A DNA stretch of 64,000 nt from the NCBI RefSeq assembly GCF_004564275.1, contig NZ_SPDV01000011.1, positions 1-64,000 on the forward strand, written 5' to 3'. A program made the translations under genes and the position numbers. How positions within the stretch are numbered: position 1 is the stretch's first letter; each line of letters starts with the position of its first letter. Under the pieces are notes generated by a model that saw nothing but the letters and a program-made list of their open reading frames with translations, was not told the DNA's origin and did no database searches. This stretch comes from Sphingomonas parva (ex Maeng et al. 2020). Lineage in GTDB: Bacteria > Pseudomonadota > Alphaproteobacteria > Sphingomonadales > Sphingomonadaceae. This document shows positions 43,108 through 55,258 of the stretch, piece by piece.

Positions 43108-44007
43108 CTACCAGAAGAAGTCGTAGATCACGTCGATGACTTCGCCCGAGTAGACGTCCACCAGCAGGACATCGTCATAGTAACGGACCCAGCGGGTGCC
43201 CGGATAGGCGGGCGGCAGGCGATACTGCCACGGATCGCTGATCCAATAATTGTCGCCGTAGAAGCCCGATCCGAGGAAGAGGCCGATCGAAAGCCGGTTG
43301 TAGCTGTGATTGCGGTAGGGCGCGTAATAGCGGCCGATGTGGAACAGGTTCCGGTTGGAATAGCGGTAGCTCTGCCAATCGTAGCGCCGATCGTTCCGCC
43401 ACTGCCGATCCCAATTACGCGCCTGGCGATAGTCGCGCCGGTCGTTCCGCCAGTCGCGCCGATCGTCACGGCGATCTTCCCGCCAGTCCCGGCGCTGCTC
43501 GCGCATCCGCTCCTCGGCACGCGCCTGGTTGCGCGCCGCCTGGCGCTGATACTCGGGCGACAGCCCTTCGGCGCTGCGGCGCGACGCTTCCCGCGTCTCC
43601 TGCACGCGATTGCGGAAGGCCTCTCCGCCGTCGCCGCCGCGGCGCCCGCGCCAGCTCTGGGCGGACTGGCTGCTGCCCTGCGTGCTCTGGCCGGCAGCAG
43701 CATTTTCCTGCCATGTTCGGCGATTCTGCCAGGCGCCGTTCGATTGCTGGCGCTCGCCGGAATAGACGCGGGTGCGCTCCGGCCGCTGGACCGACTCGAC
43801 GCTTCGCGCCTGGGGAGCCTGGACGCGCGGCTCGCGCACAGCCTGACGCTGCTGGCGGGCTTCCGACCGCGCCTGGTTGCGCGCGCCCTGACGCTCGTAA
43901 CGCTGCTGGATCCGGGCGGCGCGATCCGAATCCGCCGGCTTGGCCTGGGCTGCGATCGGGGTAAGCACCGTCGCCGCCATGATGATACCGATCAATGCTT
44001 GGCGCAT
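43108..44007 (-). CDS. RcnB-like secreted Arg/Gln/Tyr-rich protein
   Basis: The 299-residue protein has a signal peptide (MRQALIGIIMAATVLTPIAAQA). A long low-complexity region of Arg, Gln and Glu follows, with RRDWREDRRDDRRDWRNDRRDYRQ-like repeats (about residues 165-205). It ends with the RcnB-type domain YYDDVLLVDVYSGEVIDVIYDFFW. RcnB of E. coli is a periplasmic regulator of Ni/Co export; sphingomonads have many such proteins of unknown role. No metal exporter is adjacent. Confidence 0.75.
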   Translation of the reverse strand: MRQALIGIIMAATVLTPIAAQAKPADSDRAARIQQRYERQGARNQARSEARQQRQAVREPRVQAPQARSVESVQRPERTRVYSGERQQSNGAWQNRRTWQENAAAGQSTQGSSQSAQSWRGRRGGDGGEAFRNRVQETREASRRSAEGLSPEYQRQAARNQARAEERMREQRRDWREDRRDDRRDWRNDRRDYRQARNWDRQWRNDRRYDWQSYRYSNRNLFHIGRYYAPYRNHSYNRLSIGLFLGSGFYGDNYWISDPWQYRLPPAYPGTRWVRYYDDVLLVDVYSGEVIDVIYDFFW

Positions 44008-44113
44008 CGAAGAACTCCTGTGAGCCGGCGAGATGCCGCGCTTTATGGTGACGAGTTGTGCACGAGAGTCGATGAGCCGTGGGTGAACCGGTTAGACAAC
44101 GATCCGACAGGAA

Positions 44114-44665
44114 TCACCGCTTGGGTGCCGCCGCTGGGCTGAGCGCCGGAACGTGGCGCGCGGCATCGGCCGGATCGACTCCCGGCGGGGGTGCGGCCGA
44201 AATCTGCTCCTCCCCGCTGCGCATCCGGCCGGCGCGGCGGATCGCTTCCCGGATCCTCGGATAGCTTCCGCAGGGACACAGGTTGGTGATCGCGGCGTCG
44301 ATCTCCTCGTCCGTCGGCGCGGGATTGCGATCGATCAGGGCGGCTGCGGCCATGATCATCCCGGACTGGCAGAAGCCGCATTGCGGAACCGACTCGGCAA
44401 CCCAGGCCTGCTGGACGGGATGAGAGCGATCGCGCGACAACGCCTCGATCGTGGTCACGAAGCTGCCCTCGAGCCGCCCGATCGGCAGCTGGCAGCTTCG
44501 GGTCGGCCGGCCATCGACGTGCACGGTGCAGGCGCCGCACTGCCCCGTGCCGCACCCGTATTTCGTCCCGGTGAGGTTGGAAGCGTCACGCAACGCCCAT
44601 AGGAGGGGTGTCTCCGGGTCCAGCCGATATTCGATGGGCTGGCCGTTCACGGTGAAGCGCGTCAT
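44114..44665 (-). CDS. 2Fe-2S subunit of a molybdenum hydroxylase (IorA-like), orphan
   Basis: The 183-residue protein has the plant-type ferredoxin motif in TKYGCGTGQCGACTVHVDG and the second 2Fe-2S motif CGFCQSGMIMAAAALIDRNP...NLCPCGSYPRIREAI, as in isoquinoline 1-oxidoreductase alpha subunits and other xanthine-oxidase-family enzymes. It has an extra Ala/Pro-rich C-terminal tail of about 30 residues. The large Mo-binding subunit, normally adjacent, is absent: the neighbours are an RcnB-like gene and a divergent crotonase. Confidence 0.87.
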   Translation of the reverse strand: MTRFTVNGQPIEYRLDPETPLLWALRDASNLTGTKYGCGTGQCGACTVHVDGRPTRSCQLPIGRLEGSFVTTIEALSRDRSHPVQQAWVAESVPQCGFCQSGMIMAAAALIDRNPAPTDEEIDAAITNLCPCGSYPRIREAIRRAGRMRSGEEQISAAPPPGVDPADAARHVPALSPAAAPKR

Positions 44666-44694
44666 GACGGCGTCTTAACGGGAGGAACGCCGGC

Positions 44695-45519
44695 ATGGAA
44701 AGCGAAAGGATCGTCGTCGCGCGCGAGGAAGGCGTCGCCCATGTCGAGCTCGCCCGCGAGGATCGCTTCAACGCAATGGACGCGGCCATGTTCGAGGCAC
44801 TCGGGGAGACGTTCCGCGCGCTCGGTAGCGACCCGGCGGTGCGGGCGATCGTCCTCTCCGCCCGCGGTCGGCACTTCACCGCCGGAATCGATCTCCACTA
44901 CGCGTCCGGGCAACTGGGCGTCGGCGGCGGGGAGGGAGACCCGGGGCGTGCCGCCGAAGCGCGCCTCCGTCACATTGACTGGCTGCAGGATGCCTTCAAC
45001 GCGGTCGAGAACGCCAGGCCGCCGGTGATCGCGGCGGTTCACGGCGGCTGCATTGGCGCCGGCGTCGACCTTGCCAGCGCCTGCGACCTGCGGCTCGCCG
45101 CGGCCGGCGCCTTCTTCCAGGTCGCGGAGGTCGACGTGGCGATCACCGCCGATCTCGGCACGCTGCAGCGGCTCATCCACCTCATACCCTCCGGCATCGT
45201 GCGAGAGCTCGCTTATACCGGCCGCCGAATGGAGGCGGAGGAGGCGCTTCGCCTCGGCCTCGTCAACCGCGTGGAGCCCGATCGCGATTCGCTCGTCGCG
45301 GCCGCACTGGAGCTGGCCGGGGTGATCGCCGCCAAGTCGCCTCTCGCCGTCGTCGGCGCCAAGAGGAGCCTCAACTATAGCCGCGGCCGCCCGGTCGAGG
45401 AGGGACTGCGTCAGGTTGGACTGTGGAACGCGGCGACGCTGGTCGGCGCCGATCTCGCCGAGGCGCTCGAGGCCCGGCTGGCCAAGCGCGATCCGCGATT
45501 CGCGGATCTCGATCCCTGA
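44695..45519 (+). CDS. Enoyl-CoA hydratase/isomerase-family (crotonase) protein
   Basis: The 274-residue crotonase has ARGRHFTAGIDLHY (first oxyanion-hole segment) and PVIAAVHGGCIGAGVDLASACDLRLAAAGAFFQVAEVDVAITADLGTL. The Asp/Glu pattern (EVDVAITADLGTLQRL) resembles delta3,5-delta2,4-dienoyl-CoA isomerases. It is likely to act in beta-oxidation. It is a single gene, divergent from the 2Fe-2S subunit gene with only 29 bases between. Confidence 0.87.
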   Translation: MESERIVVAREEGVAHVELAREDRFNAMDAAMFEALGETFRALGSDPAVRAIVLSARGRHFTAGIDLHYASGQLGVGGGEGDPGRAAEARLRHIDWLQDAFNAVENARPPVIAAVHGGCIGAGVDLASACDLRLAAAGAFFQVAEVDVAITADLGTLQRLIHLIPSGIVRELAYTGRRMEAEEALRLGLVNRVEPDRDSLVAAALELAGVIAAKSPLAVVGAKRSLNYSRGRPVEEGLRQVGLWNAATLVGADLAEALEARLAKRDPRFADLDP

Positions 45520-45732
45520 CCCCGTGCTCCAGTCATGGGATGCGACTCGGTTTTCAAGCACTTGCGCCTGATTTCGCAGCTTGAATTCCGGGCCCTTCGC
45601 TGGTAACGGGCGGCTCGTACGGCGCGGGACCTGTTCCGCGGCGAACCCTTTTTATGCTATCTATGGCTTGTTTGGAGGCGCGTCGCTCAGGGCCGCCGCC
45701 GGGACCCATTCAACGGAGAGTGACGACCGCTT

Positions 45733-45939
45733 ATGCAAATCCTCGTTCGCGACAACAATGTCGACCAGGCGCTGCGCGCCCTCAAGAAGAAGCTGCAGCG
45801 TGAAGGCGTCTATCGCGAAATGAAGCTGCGCCGTCACTACGAGAAGCCGTCCGAGAAGCGCGCCCGCGAGCGCGCCGCCGCGATCCGTCGCGCGCGCAAG
45901 CTCGAGCGGAAGCGCGCGGAGCGCGACGGCGTCCGTTAA
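45733..45939 (+). CDS. rpsU: 30S ribosomal protein S21
   Basis: The 68-residue basic protein [61 protein letters not shown]... is a full-length alphaproteobacterial S21 (key residues: [20 protein letters not shown]). GGAGAG lies upstream. A long upstream region (212 bases) with TATGCTATC-like sequence near 45,654 probably holds its promoter. A strong terminator follows. Confidence 0.95.
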   Translation: MQILVRDNNVDQALRALKKKLQREGVYREMKLRRHYEKPSEKRARERAAAIRRARKLERKRAERDGVR

Positions 45940-45970
45940 GTCGGAACTGCCGCAAGCTTGCCAGGATCGA

Positions 45971-46018
45971 GGGCGGCGATAGTGAGTGGGTGACCATTCA
46001 CCGCCGCCCTTCTCTTTT
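45971..46018 (+). terminator. Rho-independent terminator of rpsU
   Basis: GGGCGGCG (45971-45978) pairs with CGCCGCCC (46002-46009), and an inner stem GTGAGTGG/CCATTCAC extends the hairpin. TTCTCTTTTT follows. Confidence 0.8.
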
Positions 46019-46031
46019 TCGAGGTTCTCCC

Positions 46032-46592
46032 ATGTCCGTAACCGCCGTTCCGCTCCGCCCGATCAGGAAGGGTTCCGTCCTGAAGCTCTGGCTCGGACTG
46101 ATCCTGCTCGCTCTCCTTGCCGCCGGCGTGGCCTGGGCCGGAACCGCGGGGCAGATCATGGAGCGCACCACGTCCGGGCTGCAATATCGCGTGCTAGAGG
46201 AAGGTGAGGGGCCGAGCCCGACCGCAAGCGATGTCGCCTTCATCACCTACACCGGCCGGCTTGCCGACGGCACGGTGTTCGACAGCAATGAAGGCGGTCA
46301 GCCGCTGCCGATGCCGCTCGCCGAGGGCGCCGCGATCAAGGGCTTCACCGAGGGCCTGCTGATGATGAAGAAGGGCGCCAAATACCAGCTGCGGATCCCG
46401 CCGGAGCTTGGCTACGGGGCGGAGGCCAAGGGCCCGATCCCGGCCAATTCGACGCTCGATTTCGATGTCACCCTGGTTGATTTCATGCCCGAGGCGACGC
46501 TGCGCCAGATGATGATGCAGCAGCAGATGATGCAGATGCAGGGCGGCGGCGGCGCCGAGGGTGGGCCGCCCCCGCAGGGCGGCGGCCAGTAA
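46032..46592 (+). CDS. FKBP-type peptidyl-prolyl isomerase, membrane anchored
   Basis: The 186-residue protein has an N-terminal membrane anchor (LKLWLGLILLALLAAGVAWAG) and a single FKBP domain: ASDVAFITYTGRLADGTVFDSNEGGQPLPMPLAEGAAIKGFTEGLLMMKKGAKYQLRIPPELGYGAEAKGPIPANSTLDFDVTLVDF (key residues: Y, F/D of TVFDS, GYG). The C-terminal tail is Met/Gln-rich. It faces the periplasm and should assist protein folding. It starts 13 bases after the rpsU terminator. Confidence 0.9.
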   Translation: MSVTAVPLRPIRKGSVLKLWLGLILLALLAAGVAWAGTAGQIMERTTSGLQYRVLEEGEGPSPTASDVAFITYTGRLADGTVFDSNEGGQPLPMPLAEGAAIKGFTEGLLMMKKGAKYQLRIPPELGYGAEAKGPIPANSTLDFDVTLVDFMPEATLRQMMMQQQMMQMQGGGGAEGGPPPQGGGQ

Positions 46593-46616
46593 GCTCCGCG
46601 GCAAAGCGGGCTTGAT

Positions 46617-46646
46617 GAGGGGCCCGGCCGAAAGGCCGGGCCCCTC
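46617..46646. terminator. Bidirectional hairpin between convergent genes
   Basis: GAGGGGCCCGGCC and GGCCGGGCCCCTC form a perfect 13-bp stem with a GAAA tetraloop. It serves the FKBP gene (plus) and, on the other strand, includes part of the stop codon of the AI-2E-type permease gene. Confidence 0.7.
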
Positions 46647-47706
46647 AGTCTTTCAGCTGCGCCTCGTTCTCTTCGGATTTGCGCTCGAGCGCGACCTTGA
46701 TCATCGCCACGATCGGATCGGCGAGCGCGAGGCCGATCAGCCCGAACAGGGCGCCGAACAGCAATTGCGCGCCGAGGATCAGCGCGGGAGCGAGATCGAC
46801 CGTCTTCTTGGCAACGTAGGGTACGATCAGATAGCCGTCGACGGTCTGGACGATGAGATAGACGGCGATCGCCCAAAGCCCCGCGTTGAACGAGACGCTG
46901 AACCCGGCGAGAACGATCAGCACGCCCGAGATGATCGCGCCGATGTTGGGCAGAAAGGCGAGCAGGCCGGTCAGGATGCCGAGCAGCGCCGCCATCGGCA
47001 CGCCGCCGATCATGAGCAGGATCCAGGTGCCGACGCCCTCCACGGCCATGCCGAGCAGGCGCCCCGCCATCAGCCGCCGCATCGTGTGGCCCATCTCGGC
47101 CGCCGTACGGTAAAAGGAGTCGCGGCTGCGGAGGGGCAGCATCCAGGCGAAGCCGCGCTGGTAGAGCCGCGGCTCGGCGGCGATGAAGATGCCGATCACC
47201 AGGATCATGATCAGGCTGGTGAGGGCGCCCAGCGCGCTGCTCACCGCGGAGCCGAGCCTGCCGAGCGTGCCCATCAGCTGCCCGCTCAACTGGTCCATCT
47301 GGGCGCCGCCCTGCATGATGCCGACCTCGTTGCCCCAGGCGAGACCCCGATTCACCTGCGCGGTGATGACCGCCCGTAGCCGCTCGGCCTCGGCGGCGAG
47401 CGAGCTTCCGGCGAAATAGAAGGTCCAGGCGATGAATGCGACCCCAGCGACGGTGACGATCGTCAGCCGCCATCCGCGGCCAATCGGAAGCACCCTGCCG
47501 AGCAGCCGGGTCCCGCCGTCGAGGATCGAGGCGAAGACGATGCCGGCGAAGATCAGCAGCAGCGGCTGCGCCAGGAAGATGACCGCCAGAATGGCGAGGC
47601 CGAGGCCGAACCAGACGCTGGCGCGCTTCAGCTCCTGCCGGATCAGCGGATCGCGCAGCTCGGTGGGGCCCGGCTGCTCCGCGTGCGGTCCGGGCCCTTC
47701 GCTCAC
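46645..47706 (-). CDS. AI-2E-family membrane permease
   Basis: The 353-residue protein has about eight membrane spans and the family's conserved C-terminal region (LAFLPNIGAIISGVLIVLAGFSVSFNAGLWAIAVYLIVQTVDGYLIVPYVAKKTVDLAPALILGAQLLFGALFGLIGLALADPIVAMIKV). Family members export small molecules such as autoinducer-2 or act as ion antiporters; the substrate here is unknown. The GTG at 47706 overlaps the lepB stop (GTGA), making it the last gene of the acpS-lepB operon. Confidence 0.88.
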   Translation of the reverse strand: MSEGPGPHAEQPGPTELRDPLIRQELKRASVWFGLGLAILAVIFLAQPLLLIFAGIVFASILDGGTRLLGRVLPIGRGWRLTIVTVAGVAFIAWTFYFAGSSLAAEAERLRAVITAQVNRGLAWGNEVGIMQGGAQMDQLSGQLMGTLGRLGSAVSSALGALTSLIMILVIGIFIAAEPRLYQRGFAWMLPLRSRDSFYRTAAEMGHTMRRLMAGRLLGMAVEGVGTWILLMIGGVPMAALLGILTGLLAFLPNIGAIISGVLIVLAGFSVSFNAGLWAIAVYLIVQTVDGYLIVPYVAKKTVDLAPALILGAQLLFGALFGLIGLALADPIVAMIKVALERKSEENEAQLKD

Positions 47707-48608
47707 TGCGCCGTTGCTTCCTGTGGCCGCAGCGACGTGCCGGCACGGCCGCCGCGGAAGGCGGTGAACCAGCTGATCGGGTTCAGATATTGCGTGGTGC
47801 CATCCAGCGAGAAGGTGATGAACTCGGCGCGCCCGCCGATATTCTCCCACGGCACGGGCCCACCGAGACCCTGGGCAGCGGCGGCGACGCGGCTGTCGGC
47901 CGATTTGTCGCGATTGTCGCCCATCACCCAGACATGACCCTCGGGGATCGTGATCCTGGGCACATCGTCGACGAGGGGATCATAATGAAGATCGATCGTG
48001 TCGAAGGTTCGCCCGTTGGCCAGCGTCTCGCGAACGATCGGCAGCTCGCAATAGAGATTTCCGTCCTCGCCAGTCACCCGGTGATCCTCGGCGTCGCCGA
48101 ATTCGCAGGGAACGTTGGCATCGACGGGGATGCGCACGTTCGGCCTGCGCTCGCGCTTCACCGCCTTGCCGTTGATGATGAGCTGGCCCTTGATCATCTC
48201 GACGGTGTCGCCCGGCACGGCGATGACCCGCTTGATATAGTCCGAAGTCTCTCCCGGAGGCGTCAGGATGACGACGTCACCCGGCGTGGGCATGCGGCCG
48301 AACAGTCGCCCTTCGGTGCGCGGAAAGACGTGGAAGCTGGGCGAGACCCAGGACCAGCCGTAGGGAAATTTGCTCACCACCAGCCGGTCGCCCTTCAGCA
48401 GCCCCGGCATCATCGATTCCGACGGGATGTAGAACGGCTTGGCGATGAAGCTGTGGATCGCGAGCACGGCGAGAACGAGCCAGAAGATCGCCTTCACCTC
48501 GCCCCACCAGTCGGTGCCCTGCTTCGGCGGCTGCGCGGCGGGAGTGCCCGCCTCGATCGTCGGCTTGGTTTCGTCGTTCATGGCAATGACGGGATCGCTG
48601 TTGCTCAC
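47703..48608 (-). CDS. lepB: Signal peptidase I
   Basis: The 301-residue enzyme has one N-terminal membrane span ([22 protein letters not shown]). Its catalytic boxes are [24 protein letters not shown] (Ser nucleophile in SESM), [26 protein letters not shown] (Lys in YIKR) and [17 protein letters not shown]. It cleaves signal peptides of exported proteins. The GTG start at 48608 overlaps the acpS stop; an ATG at residue 10 is an alternative. Confidence 0.94.
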   Translation of the reverse strand: MSNSDPVIAMNDETKPTIEAGTPAAQPPKQGTDWWGEVKAIFWLVLAVLAIHSFIAKPFYIPSESMMPGLLKGDRLVVSKFPYGWSWVSPSFHVFPRTEGRLFGRMPTPGDVVILTPPGETSDYIKRVIAVPGDTVEMIKGQLIINGKAVKRERRPNVRIPVDANVPCEFGDAEDHRVTGEDGNLYCELPIVRETLANGRTFDTIDLHYDPLVDDVPRITIPEGHVWVMGDNRDKSADSRVAAAAQGLGGPVPWENIGGRAEFITFSLDGTTQYLNPISWFTAFRGGRAGTSLRPQEATAQ

Positions 48609-49021
48609 CCTTCGCTCCTCGAAATCGGGATGGCGGCGATGATGACGAAAGCCTGTGCGAAGGGATGGTCGTCCGTCATCGTCAAATGGATCTCAGCGAA
48701 GTGGCCCTCGGGGATCATCGCGTCAAGTCTCGCCTTCGCGCCGCCGGTCAGCTCCAGCGTGGGCGCGCCCGAAGCCTGGTTCACGACTCCTATATCGCGC
48801 ATGAACACGCCCCGCTTGAAGCCGGTGCCCACCGCCTTGGAAAACGCCTCCTTCGCCGCGAACCGCTTGGCATAGGTTCCTGCACGGGTGAACGGCCGCG
48901 TTTCGGCCTTGCGCTGCTCGGTCTCGGTGAAGACGCGGTTGACGAACCGCTCGCCGAATCGCTCCAGCGAGTTGCGGATGCGGTCGATGTTGCACAGGTC
49001 CGAGCCGATGCCGATGATCAT
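48605..49021 (-). CDS. acpS: Holo-[acyl-carrier-protein] synthase
   Basis: The 138-residue enzyme transfers phosphopantetheine from CoA to acyl carrier protein. [34 protein letters not shown] and [15 protein letters not shown] carry the conserved Asp and Glu that bind magnesium. It lies between pdxJ and lepB, an arrangement common in alphaproteobacteria, and the coupled GTGA overlap with lepB suggests joint expression. Confidence 0.94.
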   Translation of the reverse strand: MIIGIGSDLCNIDRIRNSLERFGERFVNRVFTETEQRKAETRPFTRAGTYAKRFAAKEAFSKAVGTGFKRGVFMRDIGVVNQASGAPTLELTGGAKARLDAMIPEGHFAEIHLTMTDDHPFAQAFVIIAAIPISRSEG

Positions 49022-49076
49022 GACGGCTCCTTCAGGCCGTCACCGCGGCGGATGGTCGATGCCGCCGCAGGCGCCG

Positions 49077-49796
49077 TCATCCGCGCGCCTCGTCCATGAG
49101 CGCGCGCATGTGGCGGATCGATGCGCCGAGCCCGATGAAGATCGCTTCGCCGATCAGGAAATGGCCGATGTTCAGCTCGCGGATCTGGGGGATGGCGGCG
49201 ATCGGCACGACATTGTCGAAGGCAAGGCCGTGACCGGCATGGGGCTCGATGCCGTTCTTGACGGCCAGAGCAGCGGCGTCGGCGATGCGGCGGAGCTCGA
49301 CCGCGCGCGCCTCGCCCTCGAGATGCGCGTAGCGACCGGTATGGAATTCGACCACCGGCGCCTTCAGGCGAATTGCCGCGTCGATCTGGCGGGCATCGGG
49401 CTCGATGAACAGGCTGACGCGGATCCCCGCCTCGGACAGGCGGGCGACGAGCGGCGAAAGCGGATCGTACTGCCCGGCGGCGTCGAGGCCCCCTTCCGTG
49501 GTGCGCTCCTCCCTTTTCTCGGGAACGATGCACACGGCATGGGGACGATGGCGAAGAGCAATGTCGAGCATCTCCTCGGTCGCCGCCATTTCGAGGTTCA
49601 GCGGCACCTCGAGATGGCGCATCAGCGCGCTGATGTCCTCGTCGCGAATGTGGCGACGATCCTCGCGCAGGTGCGCGGTGATGCCGTCGGCGCCCGCTTC
49701 GGCCGCGGCGAAGGCGGCGCGAACGGGATCGGGGTGATCGCCGCCGCGGGCGTTGCGGATCGTCGCGACATGGTCGATGTTGACCCCGAGGCGCAT
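49077..49796 (-). CDS. pdxJ: Pyridoxine 5'-phosphate synthase
   Basis: The 239-residue TIM-barrel enzyme condenses aminoacetone phosphate and deoxyxylulose phosphate to pyridoxine phosphate. It starts [19 protein letters not shown] and shows [27 protein letters not shown] and [12 protein letters not shown] at 49808, overlapping the pyrE stop as GTGA, is an equally possible start and would add four residues. Confidence 0.94.
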   Translation of the reverse strand: MRLGVNIDHVATIRNARGGDHPDPVRAAFAAAEAGADGITAHLREDRRHIRDEDISALMRHLEVPLNLEMAATEEMLDIALRHRPHAVCIVPEKREERTTEGGLDAAGQYDPLSPLVARLSEAGIRVSLFIEPDARQIDAAIRLKAPVVEFHTGRYAHLEGEARAVELRRIADAAALAVKNGIEPHAGHGLAFDNVVPIAAIPQIRELNIGHFLIGEAIFIGLGASIRHMRALMDEARG

Positions 49797-49804
49797 CTGG
49801 TTGG

Positions 49805-50389
49805 TCACGCCGCCTTGCGGCTCCCCGGCTTCTCGGCCGGAATGGCGGCGAGCTCGGGCGGGATTGCGCCGGGCTCGTAGCTCGGCACGTCGATCCGGAT
49901 CAGCGGGAAGAACGGAACGCCGAGATCGGCAAGGCCATTCGACCGGTCGACCAGCGCCGCCGCCGCGACCACGGTCGCGCCGGCTGCGGCGACCGACTTC
50001 ATCGCCTCGCGGGAGCTGAGCCCGGTCGTCACCACGTCCTCGACCAGCAGAACCTTCTGGCCCTTGCGAAGGCGGAAGCCGCGGCGCAGCTCGAACGTGC
50101 CGCTCGGCCGCTCGAGGAACACCGCTTCCAGCCCGAGCGAGCGGCCCATCTCGTGCCCGATGATGATCCCGCCCATCGCCGGCGAGACGACCATCGAGAT
50201 CTGCGACTTGATCTCCAGCGGCAGCGACCGGGCGAGCGCCGACGCGAGGCGCGAGGCGCGGGAGGGGTCCATCAGCACCCGCGCGCACTGCAGGTAGCGT
50301 GGGCTGTGCAGCCCCGAGGAGAGAATGAAATGTCCCTCGAGCAGCGCATCCGCGGCTCGGAATTCGGCGAGTATCTCGTCCTCTGTCAT
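49805..50389 (-). CDS. pyrE: Orotate phosphoribosyltransferase
   Basis: The 194-residue enzyme makes orotidine monophosphate. The PRPP-binding motif is [17 protein letters not shown], and [21 protein letters not shown] and [18 protein letters not shown] are family blocks. It is first in the operon pyrE-pdxJ-acpS-lepB-AI-2E, divergent from the housekeeping oxidase genes about 170 bases away. Confidence 0.93.
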   Translation of the reverse strand: MTEDEILAEFRAADALLEGHFILSSGLHSPRYLQCARVLMDPSRASRLASALARSLPLEIKSQISMVVSPAMGGIIIGHEMGRSLGLEAVFLERPSGTFELRRGFRLRKGQKVLLVEDVVTTGLSSREAMKSVAAAGATVVAAAALVDRSNGLADLGVPFFPLIRIDVPSYEPGAIPPELAAIPAEKPGSRKAA

Positions 50390-50560
50390 GGGCTCCCGGG
50401 GGTTGAGCTGCGCTGCCTGCCTGATAGGCTTCGCACGCCGCGTCATCAACCCGCGCCAAGAGCCTTGAGGCGCGGTGCTTCCCTGCCTATAAGCCGCCGC
50501 AATTCGGCGCTCCCGGCACCGAATCCGTCCCGCTCCGCCCGGAGGCCCCAAGGGTTTCAG

Positions 50561-53435
<2,875 letters not shown>

Positions 53436-53443
53436 CTCAGATT

Positions 53444-53464
53444 CCCTCCCGCCGGGCGGGAGGG
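53444..53464. repeat. GC-rich palindrome after ctaD
   Basis: CCCTCCCGCC and GGCGGGAGGG form a nearly loop-less 10-bp dyad right after ctaD, followed by further G-rich and complementary C-rich tracts up to about 53,530. It resembles dispersed intergenic repeats of sphingomonads and could act as an attenuator within the cox operon. Confidence 0.4.
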
Positions 53465-53563
53465 GCTTCAGGGGGGTGGGGCATTCGCCGCCGGTCGCGT
53501 CCGGCTGCGGCGGCTCGCCCCCCATCCGCATCCGGGGCCTAGCGCCCGCACAGTGTGACTGAC

Positions 53564-54475
53564 ATGATTGCTAGCGTGTACGATCAGAGCGAAAGCCTTC
53601 CCGCCGAGTGGCGCGACTTCGTCGCGCTCACCAAGCCGCGGGTGATGAGCCTCGTCGTCTTCACCGGCCTTTGCGGCCTTCTCGCCGCACCCGCCCACAT
53701 CCATCCGATCCTCGGCTTCACCGCGATCCTGTGCATCGCGCTCGGTGCCGGCGCCGCCGCGGCGCTGAACATGTGGTACGAAGTCGACCTCGACGCGAAG
53801 ATGAAGCGGACTGCCTCGCGTCCGCTCCCCGCGGGTCGCATGGACCGCCAGTCGGCTCTCCACTTCGGCGTCGGGCTCGGCGTCTTCTCGGTGCTGCTGA
53901 TGGGCCTCGCCACGAACTGGCTGGCGGCGGGCGTCCTCGCCGTCTCGATCCTCTTCTACGTCCTCGTCTACACCGTCTGGCTGAAGCGCCGGACGCCGCA
54001 GAACATCGTGATCGGCGGCGCCGCCGGCGCCTTCCCGCCGGTGATCGGCTGGGCCGCGGTGACCGGGGACGTAACCCTGCTCCCGATCCTCCTCTTCACC
54101 CTGATCTTCCTGTGGACGCCGCCGCATTTCTGGGCGCTGTCGCTGTTCGTCCGCTCCGATTACGCGGCTGCCGGCGTGCCGATGCTGCCGGTCGTCGCGG
54201 GGCCGCGCGTGACGCGCCAGCAGATCGCCCTCTATACGCTGCCGATGGGCGCGGCGGCGGTCGCGCCCTGGCCGCTCGGCCTCGCCGGCCCGCTCTACGG
54301 CATCGCGGCGAGCGCGCTCAGCCTCGCCTTCCTGGTGCTCTCCCTGCTGGTGCTCGCCAACCGCGCGACCGAGCCGGCCGGCATGAAGCCGGAGAAGCGG
54401 CTCTTCGCTTACTCCGTCCTCTATCTTTTCGCGATCTTCGGGGCGCTGGTCCTCGATCGCTGGATCCTGGCATGA
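53564..54475 (+). CDS. ctaB: Haem o synthase (protohaem IX farnesyltransferase)
   Basis: The 303-residue UbiA-fold enzyme farnesylates haem b for the oxidase. The first Asp-rich motif is in [23 protein letters not shown] and the second region is [17 protein letters not shown]; about nine membrane spans are visible. A GTG at 53555 would add three residues. It overlaps the next small gene as ATGA. Confidence 0.94.
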   Translation: MIASVYDQSESLPAEWRDFVALTKPRVMSLVVFTGLCGLLAAPAHIHPILGFTAILCIALGAGAAAALNMWYEVDLDAKMKRTASRPLPAGRMDRQSALHFGVGLGVFSVLLMGLATNWLAAGVLAVSILFYVLVYTVWLKRRTPQNIVIGGAAGAFPPVIGWAAVTGDVTLLPILLFTLIFLWTPPHFWALSLFVRSDYAAAGVPMLPVVAGPRVTRQQIALYTLPMGAAAVAPWPLGLAGPLYGIAASALSLAFLVLSLLVLANRATEPAGMKPEKRLFAYSVLYLFAIFGALVLDRWILA

Positions 54476-54606
54476 CCATCAAGGATGACCGAACCCCCGA
54501 GGTCCGCCGCCGCCAGAAGGCGCGGGCGATCGTCACCGCGCTGCTGCTCGGGGCATTCGTGCTGCTGATCTATGGGATCACCATCGCCAGGATGACGGGC
54601 AAGTGA
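54472..54606 (+). CDS. Small single-span membrane protein of the cox operon
   Basis: The 44-residue product has a basic N-terminus ([12 protein letters not shown]) and one membrane helix ([22 protein letters not shown]). It overlaps ctaB (ATGA) and ctaG (GTGA), so it is coupled to both. Small proteins at this position are common in alphaproteobacterial cox operons; a role in assembly is inferred from place only. Confidence 0.75.
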   Translation: MTIKDDRTPEVRRRQKARAIVTALLLGAFVLLIYGITIARMTGK

Positions 54607-55154
54607 CCGCCGCCGCCACCCAGCGCCGCAACGCGCGCACCGCGGGTCTCGCCGCATTGCTGGTCGCCGCGATGGTCGGGCTCGCCTTCGCCAGCGTGCC
54701 GCTCTACCGGCTGTTCTGCCAGGTGACCGGCTTCGACGGCACGACGATGCGCGCCACGGGCGACGCCCCGGGCGGCGTTGCCGGCAAGAAGGTGTCGATC
54801 CGCTTCGATGCGAACACCGCGCCGAGCCTGCCATGGCATTTCAAGCCGGTGAAGCCGAGCGAGACGGTGACGATCGGCGAGCGGGACATCGCCTTCTACA
54901 CCGCCAAGAACCTGACCGCGAAGACGATCACCGGCAGCGCCAGCTTCAACGTCACGCCGGTCTGGGCGGGCAAGTATTTCAACAAGATCGACTGCTTCTG
55001 CTTCACCGAGCAGACGCTGACGCCCGGCCAGGAGGTGCGGATGCCGGTGGTCTTCTACGTCGATCCCAAGATTCTCGACGATCCGGATGCCCGGGGAGTC
55101 AGCGAAATCACCCTCTCCTACACCTTTTACCCGGTGGACCAGCCGAAGGGCTGA
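54603..55154 (+). CDS. ctaG: Cytochrome c oxidase copper chaperone CtaG/Cox11
   Basis: The 183-residue protein has an N-terminal membrane anchor and a periplasmic Ig-like domain with the copper-binding CFCF in KIDCFCFTEQTL. VPLYRLFCQVTGFDG carries a further conserved Cys. It delivers copper to the CuB site of subunit I. The GTG start overlaps the small gene upstream. Confidence 0.94.
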   Translation: MTAAATQRRNARTAGLAALLVAAMVGLAFASVPLYRLFCQVTGFDGTTMRATGDAPGGVAGKKVSIRFDANTAPSLPWHFKPVKPSETVTIGERDIAFYTAKNLTAKTITGSASFNVTPVWAGKYFNKIDCFCFTEQTLTPGQEVRMPVVFYVDPKILDDPDARGVSEITLSYTFYPVDQPKG

Positions 55155-55258
55155 CGGTAGAGGAACCCCAACTGCCGTCGCGGCGTCCTGCCGCGGCGGA
55201 GCGACACGAAAGAAAGGATGCCGGCCCCGGCCGGCACGACGCAAGGGAAAGCCGAGAC

